A DNA stretch of 64,000 bases from Vibrio atlanticus (GTDB lineage Bacteria; Pseudomonadota; Gammaproteobacteria; Enterobacterales; Vibrionaceae): positions 2,604,001 to 2,668,000 of the forward strand of contig NZ_AP025460.1 of assembly GCF_024347315.1 (NCBI RefSeq). Direction: 5' to 3'. Below the pieces are notes generated by a model. It was given only the letters and a program-made list of their open reading frames with translations, did no database searches and was not told the DNA's origin. Position 1 is the first letter of the stretch. The number at the start of each line of letters is the position of its first letter. This document shows positions 1 through 10,065 of this stretch, piece after piece. Made by a program: the position numbers and the translations under genes.

Positions 1-592
1 TTTCAGCAAACCTTCTAAAGAGATCTCCTGCCAATTCTAAATCTTCTGAATTTTCATCTTCGATTAGGATAAAGGCTAGCTCTCTTGACGCATAGTTTTC
101 ATCCAATTTATAAGATTTTTTAAGATATTTTTTGGCTTTTATATGCCAATCTAAAGGCGGTTCTTTTGATTTTGTAAACTTCCAATAATAACTCTTGCCA
201 AGGATAATCATCTGGTCAGGATCATTTTCACTATAAAAAGGACTTGACTCAATAATATCTATTGATTTATCTAAATCTTGAACAAAACCGTCCCCATGGT
301 AATAAATACTTGCTTCGATCAAAAAAGCATAGTTCTCGTTTTTTTTAGAGATAACTGCTAACCTCTCGAGGAACTTAGTTTTGCTATAATAATGACTTAG
401 ATAATCGATATTATCCAAGTATAAAAATATCCCATCAACAACCTTAGAGTCTTCTTCTGAAGTAAAATCATCCATGAAGCAGTTCTCTAACTCCTTCGCA
501 CATGAATACTTGTTCTGAGCGTTGACCCAGCTTATATCTCCATCAGCGAAAACTTGTGACGAAATAAATAGTGCTAATAAAAAAACTAACAT
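1..592 (-). CDS. Secreted Sel1/TPR-like protein, 3' end cut by window
   Basis: The minus strand is open from an ATG at 592 to the window edge, giving 197 residues without a stop. Residues 1-15 form a signal peptide (MLVFLLALFISSQVFA, cleavage after A). The mature part has several alpha-helical blocks typical of Sel1-like or TPR solenoids, such as EASIYYHGDGFVQDLDKSID and a later KKYLKKSYKLDENYA. The function is unknown; such repeats usually bind proteins. The start lies 15 bases after the stop of the exporter gene in the same orientation, so it is probably the last gene of that operon. Base composition is more AT-rich than its neighbours, which hints at accessory or acquired DNA. The family call is moderate; the reading frame itself is clear. 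Confidence 0.72.
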   Translation of the reverse strand, partial: MLVFLLALFISSQVFADGDISWVNAQNKYSCAKELENCFMDDFTSEEDSKVVDGIFLYLDNIDYLSHYYSKTKFLERLAVISKKNENYAFLIEASIYYHGDGFVQDLDKSIDIIESSPFYSENDPDQMIILGKSYYWKFTKSKEPPLDWHIKAKKYLKKSYKLDENYASRELAFILIEDENSEDLELAGDLFRRFAE

Positions 593-607
593 TTATAAGT
601 TATTCCG

Positions 608-1684
608 TTACTGTTGATGTTCAGGGTCATCATCTAGAGCATGGCTCGGTAAGGCATTCCAAACCGCTTTCACCAACGTGGCTAGAGGGATAGCAAAGAA
701 CACTCCCCAGAACCCCCACAGTCCGCCAAACACCAACACCGCTACAATAATCGCTACTGGGTGTAGGTTCACTGCTTCAGAGAACAGAACAGGAACGAGC
801 ACGTTACCATCTAACGCTTGGATAATACCGTAAGCGAGAAGCAACCAATAAAACTGAGGTTCTAAGCCCCACTGGAACAGGCCAACAATCGCGACTGGAA
901 CGGTCACAGCCGCCGCACCGATGTAAGGAATCAATACCGAGAAACCAACCGCGACAGCCAGCAGTGCTGAATAACGTAAATCCAGAATCGCAAAGGTTAC
1001 GTAGCTGACACCGCCGACGATCAAAATCTCAAGCACCTTACCGCGAATGTAGTTTGAAATTTGTTGGTTCATCTCAACCCAAACCTTGGTCGCTAGACGA
1101 CGGTTCTTAGGCAGAACACCACTAGCCATACTGATCATCTCTTCTTTGTCTTTCAAAAGGAAGAAAATCAGCAGCGGTACAAGAATCAGGTAAACCGCAA
1201 GCGTCGCCAAACTAACAAGAGAAGCTAAAGAGCCCTTCACAACGCTTTCGCCAAAGCCTAATGCTTTGTTTTTCGCATTAGACACAATCGATTCAACGAT
1301 CTGCAGGTTTGCTAGTTCAGGGTAACGCTCAGGAATGGTTGCGATGAACTTCTGTAAGCCACCATACATGCTTGGAATATCATTGATAAGGTTACCTACC
1401 TGTTCCCAAATCGTTGGTACTAGACCAAACAGCGCCAGTAACATCAGGCTAAAGAACATTAAAATCACCAACATCACTGATGGGGTTCTTGGAACACCGA
1501 GTCTTTGAAGTTGAGTAACCGGCCACTCAAGCAGATAAGCCAAAACAATAGCCACCAAAAGTGGGGCAATAAGGTGACCAAAGAAGTAGATCGTTATAAA
1601 GCCGAAGAGAATGATGGCAACCAAGCTGACAGCATGGGGATCAGAGAAACGTCGTTTATACCAACGATTGACCATTTCAAGCAT
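608..1684 (-). CDS. perM: AI-2E family transporter (PerM-like permease)
   Basis: This 358-residue inner-membrane protein has the AI-2E transporter (UPF0118) layout: two N-terminal helices, a soluble stretch with VPTIWEQVGNLINDIPSMY, and a block of C-terminal helices containing the family motif PYIGAAAVTVPVAI. The length is normal. E. coli PerM lies next to bepA and arsC as here, which supports the symbol. Its substrate is not established; other family members export the quorum signal AI-2, or act as sodium/proton antiporters. The start overlaps the end of the TusA-like gene by 8 bases, so the two are probably translationally coupled. Confidence 0.88.
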   Translation of the reverse strand: MLEMVNRWYKRRFSDPHAVSLVAIILFGFITIYFFGHLIAPLLVAIVLAYLLEWPVTQLQRLGVPRTPSVMLVILMFFSLMLLALFGLVPTIWEQVGNLINDIPSMYGGLQKFIATIPERYPELANLQIVESIVSNAKNKALGFGESVVKGSLASLVSLATLAVYLILVPLLIFFLLKDKEEMISMASGVLPKNRRLATKVWVEMNQQISNYIRGKVLEILIVGGVSYVTFAILDLRYSALLAVAVGFSVLIPYIGAAAVTVPVAIVGLFQWGLEPQFYWLLLAYGIIQALDGNVLVPVLFSEAVNLHPVAIIVAVLVFGGLWGFWGVFFAIPLATLVKAVWNALPSHALDDDPEHQQ

Positions 1685-1916
1685 TTGACTGCAATTCCTT
1701 TTTAGTGACGAGGAGATGATGGTAATTAGAGCAAACCTCTACGATGACGTCATAGGCTTGCTTAGACAAAAAAGTAACAATATCTTTCATCGAGCTGTTA
1801 TCAGAGACATAAATTGACAATGATTGCCCTACTTCTAACTTTACACTGTGACGCTTGGCTAATAATAGTGCCATTGGACAGCGCTCTTGGCGTAAATCTA
1901 GAATATTAGGTGTCAT
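1677..1916 (-). CDS. TusA-family sulfurtransferase-like protein
   Basis: This 79-residue protein has the TusA/SirA fold signature: an N-terminal strand with LDLRQERCPMALLLAK, where Cys13-Pro is the family's active Cys-Pro pair, then an alpha/beta region ending in a short strand. Proteins of this family carry a persulfide on that Cys and pass sulfur to acceptors, such as in tRNA 2-thiouridine formation. It is a paralogue-type member fused by overlap to the exporter gene, not clearly TusA itself, so the sulfur acceptor is unknown. It is the first gene of the minus-strand group 1-1916 and is divergent from bepA. Confidence 0.85.
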   Translation of the reverse strand: MTPNILDLRQERCPMALLLAKRHSVKLEVGQSLSIYVSDNSSMKDIVTFLSKQAYDVIVEVCSNYHHLLVTKKELQSNA

Positions 1917-2094
1917 TCTTGAGCTCGATGCTTATTATAAGGGTCGTATTGTAATCTGTTTTTGAAAACGCGCCATCATTCATTCATCTTCCTTCATGAT
2001 AGCGCACGCACTTGGTAAAGGTTAAATCAGATAGAGAACCAATTTGCATTGCACTTGTCTTACTGTCAGAAGAAACGGAGTATTACTGACTAAT

Positions 2095-3549
2095 ATGTTT
2101 AAACGCGCTCGCTCAATTGCTTGCTTATGCATCGCAGCTACATTAAGCACTCCAACGTTGGCAAATACCAATGGTTTGGAGCTACCCGATATCGGCACCG
2201 CGGCTGGCGGCACACTCACTATCGACCAAGAACTTATCTATGGTGATGCCTACATGCGCATCATCAGAAGCAGCCAGCCTATTGTAAACGACCCGGTTCT
2301 AAACCAATACATTGACACGCTTGGCCATCGCCTTGTCGCGAACGCAAATGATGTAAAGACACCTTTTCAGTTCTTTATGATCCGTGACCGAAACATCAAC
2401 GCTTTTGCTTTTTTTGGTGGTTATGTTGCTTTGCACTCAGGTTTGTTCCTGCATGCACAGTCTGAAAGTGAACTCGCTTCCGTATTGGCGCACGAAATCG
2501 CGCATGTTACCCAGCGTCACTTAGCACGTAGTATGGAAGATCAAGCTCGCCGCTCTCCTGCAACCATCGCAGCATTGGCCGCTTCTGTATTATTAGCGAT
2601 TGCAGCACCAGAAGCCGGTATCGCAGCTATCACTGCAACAACTGCTGGTAACATGCAAAGCCAAATAAACTACACCCGAAGTAATGAAAAAGAAGCCGAC
2701 CGCTTTGGCATCAACACGCTTGCAAAAGCAGGGTTCGATGTAAACGCTATGCCACGTTTCTTTGGCCGCTTAGCTGATGAATACCGCTATGCAAGCACAC
2801 CGCCACCAATGCTATTAACTCACCCGTTGCCTGAAGACCGAATCACAGATTCACGCGCCCGTGCTCGCAGCTATACACCACTAAAACTGGCTCCGTCACT
2901 GGATTATCATTTAGCAAGAGCCCGGATTGTTGCACGCTATGCAGGTATTAATAATGATGCAGCTCTTGATTGGTTTGAGCGAAAGCTGAAGAAAGCCCCC
3001 AAAGCCTTGGTTCCATCATTAGAGTATGGACAAGCACTGGTTTACCTAGATTCAAAAAAACTAGATAAAGCAGAACCGATTCTGACCAAGCTGATGAATA
3101 GCGACCCAACCAACTTGTTCTATCTGGATGCTATTTCAGATCTGCACATTGAACAGAAAAAGCCTGAGATTGCGATTAAAGAACTTAAGTCAGCACTTGA
3201 GCGTCAACCAAACAACTCAGTTCTAACCATAAACTACGCCAATGCGCTGATCGAAAATGAAGACCTACAGGAAGCCGTTCGCGTGTTGCAACGTTACACG
3301 CACGATAACCCGAACGACACCAATGGGTGGTACCTGCTTTCAAAGGCAAATACAAACCTTGGCAACAGCGATGAAGAATTGTCTGCTAGGGCAGAGATTT
3401 TGGCACTGCAAGCCAACTGGAACAAAGCGATTCAGTACTACACGCAGGCGAGCCAAATAGCAGAACTAGGCAGCCTAAAACAAGCACGTTATGACGCTCG
3501 AATTGATCAACTAATGATACAGCGCGAACGCTTCTTATCGTTGCAATAA
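2095..3549 (+). CDS. bepA: Outer-membrane assembly protease/chaperone BepA (M48)
   Basis: Periplasmic zinc metalloprotease that helps LptD and other barrels mature at the BAM complex and degrades stalled ones. From the ATG at 2095 it has 484 residues: signal peptide (cleavage after STPTLA), an M48 domain with HEIAH at 133-137 and the third zinc ligand in NEKEADRFG near residue 200, and a C-terminal TPR domain from about residue 320. A start at 2044 in the same frame would put 17 non-signal residues in front and is rejected; GGAG lies 15 bases before 2095. As in E. coli, arsC follows. The spacing to arsC (123 bases) suggests a separate promoter. Confidence 0.93.
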   Translation: MFKRARSIACLCIAATLSTPTLANTNGLELPDIGTAAGGTLTIDQELIYGDAYMRIIRSSQPIVNDPVLNQYIDTLGHRLVANANDVKTPFQFFMIRDRNINAFAFFGGYVALHSGLFLHAQSESELASVLAHEIAHVTQRHLARSMEDQARRSPATIAALAASVLLAIAAPEAGIAAITATTAGNMQSQINYTRSNEKEADRFGINTLAKAGFDVNAMPRFFGRLADEYRYASTPPPMLLTHPLPEDRITDSRARARSYTPLKLAPSLDYHLARARIVARYAGINNDAALDWFERKLKKAPKALVPSLEYGQALVYLDSKKLDKAEPILTKLMNSDPTNLFYLDAISDLHIEQKKPEIAIKELKSALERQPNNSVLTINYANALIENEDLQEAVRVLQRYTHDNPNDTNGWYLLSKANTNLGNSDEELSARAEILALQANWNKAIQYYTQASQIAELGSLKQARYDARIDQLMIQRERFLSLQ

Positions 3550-3672
3550 GTATATTGACTGGCAGCAAAGCTCGTTGCCAAAATACAAAGAAAGCTCAAC
3601 GTTACACAATAAGAAGCCACTCAGTTGGCTTCGACTGAACTATTAAATCAAAAATAATAACGAGGAAGAACC

Positions 3673-4023
3673 ATGTCTGTCGTGATTTATCATAACCCAC
3701 GCTGCTCAAAGAGCCGTCAAACTCTCGAACTGCTTGAAGCAAACGGCGTACAGCCAGAGGTGATCAAATACCTAGATACGCCTTTGACTATTGAACAGCT
3801 GAAAGTGCTTTTCACTCAGCTTGGTTTTGAGAGTGTTCGCGACATGATGCGTACCAAAGAAGCGGATTATAAAGAAGCGAACCTTGGTGACGCATCAGTG
3901 GCTGATGAAGATCTTTTCGCTGCAATGGCAACGAATCCAAAACTGTTTGAACGTCCAGTGGTTGTCGCGAACAACAAAGCAAAAATTGGTCGTCCACCAG
4001 AACAAGTACTAGAGATTCTGTAA
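3673..4023 (+). CDS. arsC: ArsC/Spx-family arsenate reductase-like protein (YfgD)
   Basis: A 116-residue thioredoxin-fold protein of the ArsC family, with the catalytic Cys11 in HNPRCSKSRQ and the C-terminal RPVVV segment that follows the family's cis-proline region. Family members reduce arsenate with glutathione and glutaredoxin. The chromosomal bepA-linked form (YfgD of E. coli) is not tied to an ars operon, and no arsenic regulator or pump is nearby, so a housekeeping redox role is equally possible. AGGAAG lies just before the ATG. The WrbA-like gene starts 7 bases after its stop, so the two are cotranscribed. Confidence 0.88.
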   Translation: MSVVIYHNPRCSKSRQTLELLEANGVQPEVIKYLDTPLTIEQLKVLFTQLGFESVRDMMRTKEADYKEANLGDASVADEDLFAAMATNPKLFERPVVVANNKAKIGRPPEQVLEIL

Positions 4024-5057
<1,034 letters not shown>

Positions 5058-5101
5058 TATTGATTCGATGCTCTAGATCTGACATGGCAACAGATAAACA
5101 A

Positions 5102-5136
5102 AAAGCCCTGCGAGATTTCTCTTGCAGGGCTTTTTT
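5102..5136 (+). terminator. Rho-independent terminator, bidirectional
   Basis: AGCCCTGC at 5104 pairs with GCAGGGCT ending at 5131 around a 12-base loop, followed by six T. On the other strand the A run before the stem gives a U tract. It ends the arsC-wrbA-DUF2069 operon and the convergent DUF2066 gene. Confidence 0.9.
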
Positions 5137-5172
5137 CGTGATTTCATATCAATCTGTCATGTCGGTAGACGA

Positions 5173-6432
5173 TTACGAGCGAACCCATTCGTATACTAAG
5201 CTTGGCTTAGCGTGCACTGGCGCTGTGACTGGTAGCGCTTCCTCATCAGATTCACCTAGCGTCACCTCAGTTGTATTTGTTAGCTCAGCACCTGTAGATA
5301 ACTCACTGCCTTTCATCACTTGAACGCTTGGGGTAGTTTCATTGCCCATCGCATCAGTAACAACAGCAGAGTCATCGCCTACAGACATAATGTTATCTTG
5401 CGCTTCAAATTCTGGGCTCACTTCAGGTTCGATATAAGACTCTTCAACCTTCGCGACTTGGCGAATGCTTTCAACTTCTTGTTCAAACTCTTGTTGGGTC
5501 GATAACAAATGAATTCGGAAGGTCACTTCATTGTTTTGAATTTGTAGAATATCTAAGCTTGCCACCGAGTTTAGACGCTTCAGTGCATTCTCCAATTGGA
5601 AGAAGTCTTGAGCATTATTCAAACTGATAAACTGAGTTAAAATCGACTCTGATGATTCACTTGCTACAACAACCGCACTTTTGCCTGCGTAGTAGTTACT
5701 GATTTGATCAACCAATTTCTTAGAAGTCGTCGCACTGTTACCCGATACCGAACCACTTACCGGTGATGTTGGTGCGCTCGTCAGTTGGTTTGGTTTTTGA
5801 TCATACAAAGTCCAGCGTAATCCAGAAGACTGTGCCTTAATCACCAAAACAGCATCAACAGGGTAACGTTGACTCGCGTTGCTAATCGGTGTGACAAAGC
5901 TGCCCCACAAATCCGAGGTGGCCACTCCCGTAACATCATCAAAATCACCAACAGGAAACATCAAAGGCAAACCGCGCTCTTTTGCATTGGCTTGTAAGCC
6001 TACAGCTAACAGTGAGTTGGAGTGTTCCCAGACAATGTTCTTGTCGTAGTTACTCTCTTCTACCAGCCAAACAAGAATATTTGAGCGAGTATCAGGCCAA
6101 TACGGTAATTGCGCTTGAGTCAGTAGTGAACGAATTTGAGCACCGTTAAAACGCATACGCAATGTTGATTGGTCATTGCTTTCGCCAAAACTCATTTGAG
6201 ACATGTACTGCGCACTCTTACGCATCGCCTTTTGAATCGTCTCATTCGACGCGACATCAGTTTGGCCAGTCGCACGTATCAATACTTGCTCCATGCCAGT
6301 ATTTCTTGCCACTTGTTCTGGTTGTTTGTCTTCAGCGTTAATCGCAACTTCAGCACTAAAGATATCTACTTGAGTTAAGGCATAACTCGGAGAGGCTAAT
6401 AGTCCCATCAACAACAATGCTATGTAGCGCAT
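5173..6432 (-). CDS. DUF2066 exported protein
   Basis: From the ATG at 6432 the protein has 419 residues with a signal peptide (MRYIALLLMGLLASPSYA). An in-frame upstream start at 6474 would add 14 residues before the signal peptide and has no ribosome site, whereas AGGATC lies before 6432. Residues about 20-250 match the DUF2066 pattern (VDIFSAEVAI, EQVLIRATGQ, RFNGAQIRSLLTQAQLPYW, VLVWLVEE-type strands). The C-terminal third is acidic and low-complexity. It is probably periplasmic or envelope-attached; its function is unknown. It occupies the place between arsC and uraA where E. coli has hda. Confidence 0.82.
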   Translation of the reverse strand: MRYIALLLMGLLASPSYALTQVDIFSAEVAINAEDKQPEQVARNTGMEQVLIRATGQTDVASNETIQKAMRKSAQYMSQMSFGESNDQSTLRMRFNGAQIRSLLTQAQLPYWPDTRSNILVWLVEESNYDKNIVWEHSNSLLAVGLQANAKERGLPLMFPVGDFDDVTGVATSDLWGSFVTPISNASQRYPVDAVLVIKAQSSGLRWTLYDQKPNQLTSAPTSPVSGSVSGNSATTSKKLVDQISNYYAGKSAVVVASESSESILTQFISLNNAQDFFQLENALKRLNSVASLDILQIQNNEVTFRIHLLSTQQEFEQEVESIRQVAKVEESYIEPEVSPEFEAQDNIMSVGDDSAVVTDAMGNETTPSVQVMKGSELSTGAELTNTTEVTLGESDEEALPVTAPVHAKPSLVYEWVRS

Positions 6433-6630
6433 ATTGATCCTAATATTCAAAGCTTGTGCCTTGATGATAAGCAACTATGGATTGAGGGGCAAGGTCGTTA
6501 GCACCCACTGTGTTTAATAACCACAAAATATCACCTGACCATGATAAATCGTTCACTTGTAAACTGAATTTTTCTTATTTTGATAGAGATAAACATAACT
6601 AATATAAATAAATTTGATCTATCTGACATA

Positions 6631-6642
6631 GCAACCGATTGC
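6631..6642 (+). promoter_or_regulatory. Candidate PurR-like half-palindrome upstream of uraA
   Basis: GCAACCGATTGC follows the PurR core pattern GCAANCGNTTGC and lies about 70 bases before the uraA start. It is less complete than the purM box. Purine repression of a uracil permease is plausible but inferred. Confidence 0.4.
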
Positions 6643-6709
6643 CAAGTGATAGAATCCCGCGAATTTTATTTTTCGCTTTTCATATAACGACCATTTTTAA
6701 GGACATAAC

Positions 6710-7948
6710 ATGAAAAATGCTCTGCAAGGTGCGCAAATGCTATTTGTCGCTTTTGGTGCACTTGTACTGGTGCCCCTGCTGACAGGCCTTGACCCCAACG
6801 TAGCGCTCTTTGGTGCAGGTATCGGTACCCTTTTATTCCAACTTATTACACGCCGTTCAGTACCTATTTTCCTTGCGTCTTCTTTTGCATTCATCGCACC
6901 TATCATGTTTGGCATTCAAACTTGGGGTGTAGGTGCAACCATGGGCGGCCTTATGGCGGCAGGTGTTGTGTATGTATTAATGGGTGCCTTAATTAAGGTA
7001 CGTGGTGTAGCCTTTATCCACAAACTGCTTCCACCAGTCGTAGTTGGCCCTGTAATCATGGTGATCGGCTTAGGTCTTGCGCCTGTTGCGGTAAACATGG
7101 CGCTAGGTAAAACAGGCGATGGGGCGGTTCAACTTATTGATGCAGACGCAGCATTATGGATTTCATCGATATCACTACTTGTGACGATTGTCATCAGTGT
7201 TTTCTCGAAAGGCTTTCTTAAGCTGCTGCCGATCTTCGGCGGTATTGTTGCGGGTTATGTGACGAGCTTAGTATACGGCGTCGTTGATTTTACCCCTGTC
7301 GCTCAGGCTGCTTGGTTAGCTCTACCTAACTTCACAGCGCCAGAGTTCAACATCAACGCTATCTTCTTTATGGTATTTGTAGCAATTGCACCTGCTGTTG
7401 AACACGTAGGCGACATGCTTGCTATTTCGAATGTAACCGGTAAAGACTACCTTAAGAAGCCAGGTTTACACCGCACAATTACTGGTGACGGTGTGGCAAC
7501 GATTGCTGCTTCTATGCTGGGCGCGCCACCAAACACAACGTACAGTGAAGTTACGGGAGCTGTAATGTTAACTAAAGCATTCAACCCTGTGATCATGACT
7601 TGGGCTGCAGTAACAGCGATTGTTCTAGCATTAGTAGGTAAGCTAGGCGCTCTATTACAAACAATCCCAGTTCCTGTGATGGGCGGCATCATGATTCTAC
7701 TGTTTGGTTCAATCGCAACGGTAGGCTTGAATACCCTAATTCAGAACAAAGTAGACCTACACAAATCACGCAACCTTGTGATTGTCGGCATTACTTTGGT
7801 CTTCGGCATTGGCGGCATGGCATTTGGTATCGGCGACTTTAGCCTGCAAGGCGTAAGCTTATGCGGTATCGTTGCTATTCTACTGAACCTAGTCCTTCCT
7901 GAAGAGCTAGGCGACAACACCGTAGTAGACAAAGCCCAAATCGACTAA
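6710..7948 (+). CDS. uraA: Uracil:proton symporter UraA (NCS2 family)
   Basis: A 412-residue NCS2 permease with about 14 membrane helices. It carries the family signatures FVAIAPAVEHVGDMLAIS, with the substrate-binding Glu before HVGD, and GAPPNTTYSEVTGAV, the QN/NTTYSE motif of uracil permeases. It brings uracil into the cytoplasm, where Upp converts it to UMP; upp is the next gene but on the opposite strand, so the two are convergent instead of one operon as in E. coli. AAGGA precedes the ATG by 6 bases. A strong terminator follows. Confidence 0.94.
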   Translation: MKNALQGAQMLFVAFGALVLVPLLTGLDPNVALFGAGIGTLLFQLITRRSVPIFLASSFAFIAPIMFGIQTWGVGATMGGLMAAGVVYVLMGALIKVRGVAFIHKLLPPVVVGPVIMVIGLGLAPVAVNMALGKTGDGAVQLIDADAALWISSISLLVTIVISVFSKGFLKLLPIFGGIVAGYVTSLVYGVVDFTPVAQAAWLALPNFTAPEFNINAIFFMVFVAIAPAVEHVGDMLAISNVTGKDYLKKPGLHRTITGDGVATIAASMLGAPPNTTYSEVTGAVMLTKAFNPVIMTWAAVTAIVLALVGKLGALLQTIPVPVMGGIMILLFGSIATVGLNTLIQNKVDLHKSRNLVIVGITLVFGIGGMAFGIGDFSLQGVSLCGIVAILLNLVLPEELGDNTVVDKAQID

Positions 7949-8013
7949 CTGCAAGTCAACAAACTGTAGAGGCTTGTGATCCTCAATGAAGAGCATCACA
8001 AGCTAGCAAGATC

Positions 8014-8047
8014 AAAAAAGGGAGAGCATCGAATGCTCTCCCTTTTT
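8014..8047 (+). terminator. Bidirectional terminator between uraA and upp
   Basis: AAAAAAGGGAGAGCAT and ATGCTCTCCCTTTTT form a long perfect stem with a short CGA loop and A/T tracts on both sides. It serves the convergent uraA and upp genes. Confidence 0.92.
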
Positions 8048-8108
8048 ATTAATACGGCTAATTCAGCGAGTTAAGAAACGGTTTAGCGTAACTTAAGCTG
8101 AAACCGAA

Positions 8109-8735
8109 TTACTTAGTACCGAAGATCTTATCACCAGCATCACCAAGACCAGGAACAATGTAGCCCTTATCGTTTAGCTTCTCATCGATTGCAGCAGTGT
8201 AAAGCTCAACATCTGGGTGCGCTTTTTCTAGTGCAGCGATACCTTCAGGGGCAGCAACAAGTACCAGTACTTTAAATACTTTACAGCCTTGCTCTTTTAG
8301 AAGGTCAAGAGTTGCAATCATAGAACCGCCAGTTGCTAACATTGGATCAACCACTAGAGCAATACGCTCATCAATGTTAGATGCTAGCTTGTTGAAGTAT
8401 GGTACAGGCTCTAATGTTTCTTCGTCACGGTAGATACCCACGACACTGATTCGAGCACTTGGCATATGCTCTAAAACACCATCCATCATGCCTAGACCTG
8501 CACGTAGGATTGGCACTACTGTTACCTTTTTACCTTTAATTTGGTCAACTTCTACTGGGCCGTTCCAACCATCAATAGTTACACGTTCAGTTTCAAAGTC
8601 TGATGTCGCTTCGTATGTTAGAAGGCTACCCACTTCTGTCGCTAGCTCACGAAAACGCTTAGTACTAATGTCACCTTCACGCATCAGGCCAATTTTATGT
8701 TTTACTAGCGGGTGTTTCACTTCAACAACTTTCAT
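8109..8735 (-). CDS. upp: Uracil phosphoribosyltransferase
   Basis: This 208-residue enzyme makes UMP from uracil and PRPP. It is very close to E. coli Upp throughout: start [18 protein letters not shown] loop [10 protein letters not shown], and uracil-binding [13 protein letters not shown] at the C terminus. The frame allows a start at 8750, but MKVVEV at 8735 matches the family length of 208 and is chosen. It works with UraA. The gene is divergent from purM and shares an intergenic region with a PurR box, which may also affect it. Confidence 0.96.
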   Translation of the reverse strand: MKVVEVKHPLVKHKIGLMREGDISTKRFRELATEVGSLLTYEATSDFETERVTIDGWNGPVEVDQIKGKKVTVVPILRAGLGMMDGVLEHMPSARISVVGIYRDEETLEPVPYFNKLASNIDERIALVVDPMLATGGSMIATLDLLKEQGCKVFKVLVLVAAPEGIAALEKAHPDVELYTAAIDEKLNDKGYIVPGLGDAGDKIFGTK

Positions 8736-8823
8736 TTCCAACTCCGGCAATATTTAAACAAACCTGTAGATTATACACGAACTGTGGGGTTATTTCAGAA
8801 TCTTTATTCTAATAAAAAAAACC

Positions 8824-8839
8824 ACGCAAACGTTTGCTC
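8824..8839 (+). promoter_or_regulatory. PurR operator (pur box) before purM
   Basis: ACGCAAACGTTTGCTC matches the PurR consensus ACGCAANCGNTTNCNT, with a perfect GCAAACGTTTGC centre. It lies about 65 bases before the purM start, between the divergent purM and upp. PurR with hypoxanthine or guanine would repress purMN here. Confidence 0.85.
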
Positions 8840-8904
8840 TTCGTAATCAAGCCCTGTTAGAATAGCGCCGTTTTCACATCCAACTTAAGTTCGAGGACTA
8901 TCCC

Positions 8905-9945
8905 GTGAGTGGTAATACTTCTTCTCTAAGCTACAAAGACGCTGGTGTTGATATCGATGCAGGTAATGCACTAGTAGACCGTATTAAAGGTGCTGTTAAA
9001 CGCACTCGTCGCCCTGAAGTAATGGGCGGTATTGGTGGCTTTGGCGCCCTATGTGAACTTCCAACGAAATACAAAGAGCCGGTACTTGTTTCAGGTACTG
9101 ATGGTGTTGGTACTAAACTTCGCCTTGCTTTGGATCTGAAAAAACACGACACCATTGGTATCGACCTAGTGGCAATGTGTGTGAACGACTTAATCGTTCA
9201 AGGTGGTGAGCCGCTATTCTTCCTAGACTACTACGCAACAGGTAAGCTAGATGTAGATACAGCAGCAGATGTTGTTTCTGGTATTGCTGAAGGCTGTGTT
9301 CAAGCAGGTTGCGCACTGATCGGCGGTGAAACTGCTGAAATGCCAGGTATGTACGAAGGCGACGACTACGATGTAGCCGGCTTCTGTGTTGGTGTTGTAG
9401 AAAAAGCTGACATCATCGACGGTACTAAAGTAGCTGCAGGCGACGCACTTATCGCTGTTGGCTCAAGTGGTCCACACTCAAATGGTTACTCTTTGATTCG
9501 TAAAGTTCTAGAAGTTTCTGGTGCTGATAAGAGTGAAGAGCTAGAAGGTCGCACTATCGGTGAACACCTACTAGAACCGACTAAGATTTACATCAAATCG
9601 GCACTTAAGATGATTGCAGAGCATGACATTCATGCTATCTCGCACATCACAGGTGGTGGTTTCTGGGAAAACATCCCACGCGTACTTCCTGAAGGTACTA
9701 AAGCAGTGATTGATGGCAAGAGCTGGGAATGGCCTGCTATCTTCAACTGGCTACAAGAGAAAGGTAACGTGGAGACATTTGAAATGTACCGCACTTTCAA
9801 CTGTGGTGTAGGCCTAGTTGTTGCTCTACCTAAAGATCAAGCAGACGCAGCTGTTGAACTGCTGAAAGCCGAAGGCGAAAACGCTTGGGTTATCGGTGAG
9901 ATCGCAAACGCTGAAGCTGGCGAAGAGCAAGTTGAAATCAAATAA
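8905..9945 (+). CDS. purM: Phosphoribosylformylglycinamidine cyclo-ligase (AIR synthetase)
   Basis: A 346-residue enzyme of purine synthesis that closes FGAM to AIR with ATP. Family motifs are [10 protein letters not shown], the [14 protein letters not shown] nucleotide loop and [13 protein letters not shown]. The start is GTG at 8905 ([14 protein letters not shown]), with GAGGA 8 bases upstream; this matches the usual N terminus. It is followed by purN after 120 bases that contain a short hairpin, so purN may be read through or partly separate. The PurR box upstream indicates purine control. Confidence 0.96.
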   Translation: MSGNTSSLSYKDAGVDIDAGNALVDRIKGAVKRTRRPEVMGGIGGFGALCELPTKYKEPVLVSGTDGVGTKLRLALDLKKHDTIGIDLVAMCVNDLIVQGGEPLFFLDYYATGKLDVDTAADVVSGIAEGCVQAGCALIGGETAEMPGMYEGDDYDVAGFCVGVVEKADIIDGTKVAAGDALIAVGSSGPHSNGYSLIRKVLEVSGADKSEELEGRTIGEHLLEPTKIYIKSALKMIAEHDIHAISHITGGGFWENIPRVLPEGTKAVIDGKSWEWPAIFNWLQEKGNVETFEMYRTFNCGVGLVVALPKDQADAAVELLKAEGENAWVIGEIANAEAGEEQVEIK

Positions 9946-9973
9946 GTGATACATTCGCTTATTTAGTTAATAG

Positions 9974-9998
9974 ATGAGGACCTAATGGTCCTCATTTT
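9974..9998 (+). terminator. Weak terminator or attenuator between purM and purN
   Basis: ATGAGGACC and GGTCCTCAT form a 9-bp perfect stem with a TAAT loop, followed by only three more T. It may reduce purN expression relative to purM. Confidence 0.55.
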
Positions 9999-10065
9999 GC
10001 TATTTAGCCCGCAGAAAACCTTAGTTTATGTAGGTAAATTGTAAGCACCCCTGTTAATCAATCGT

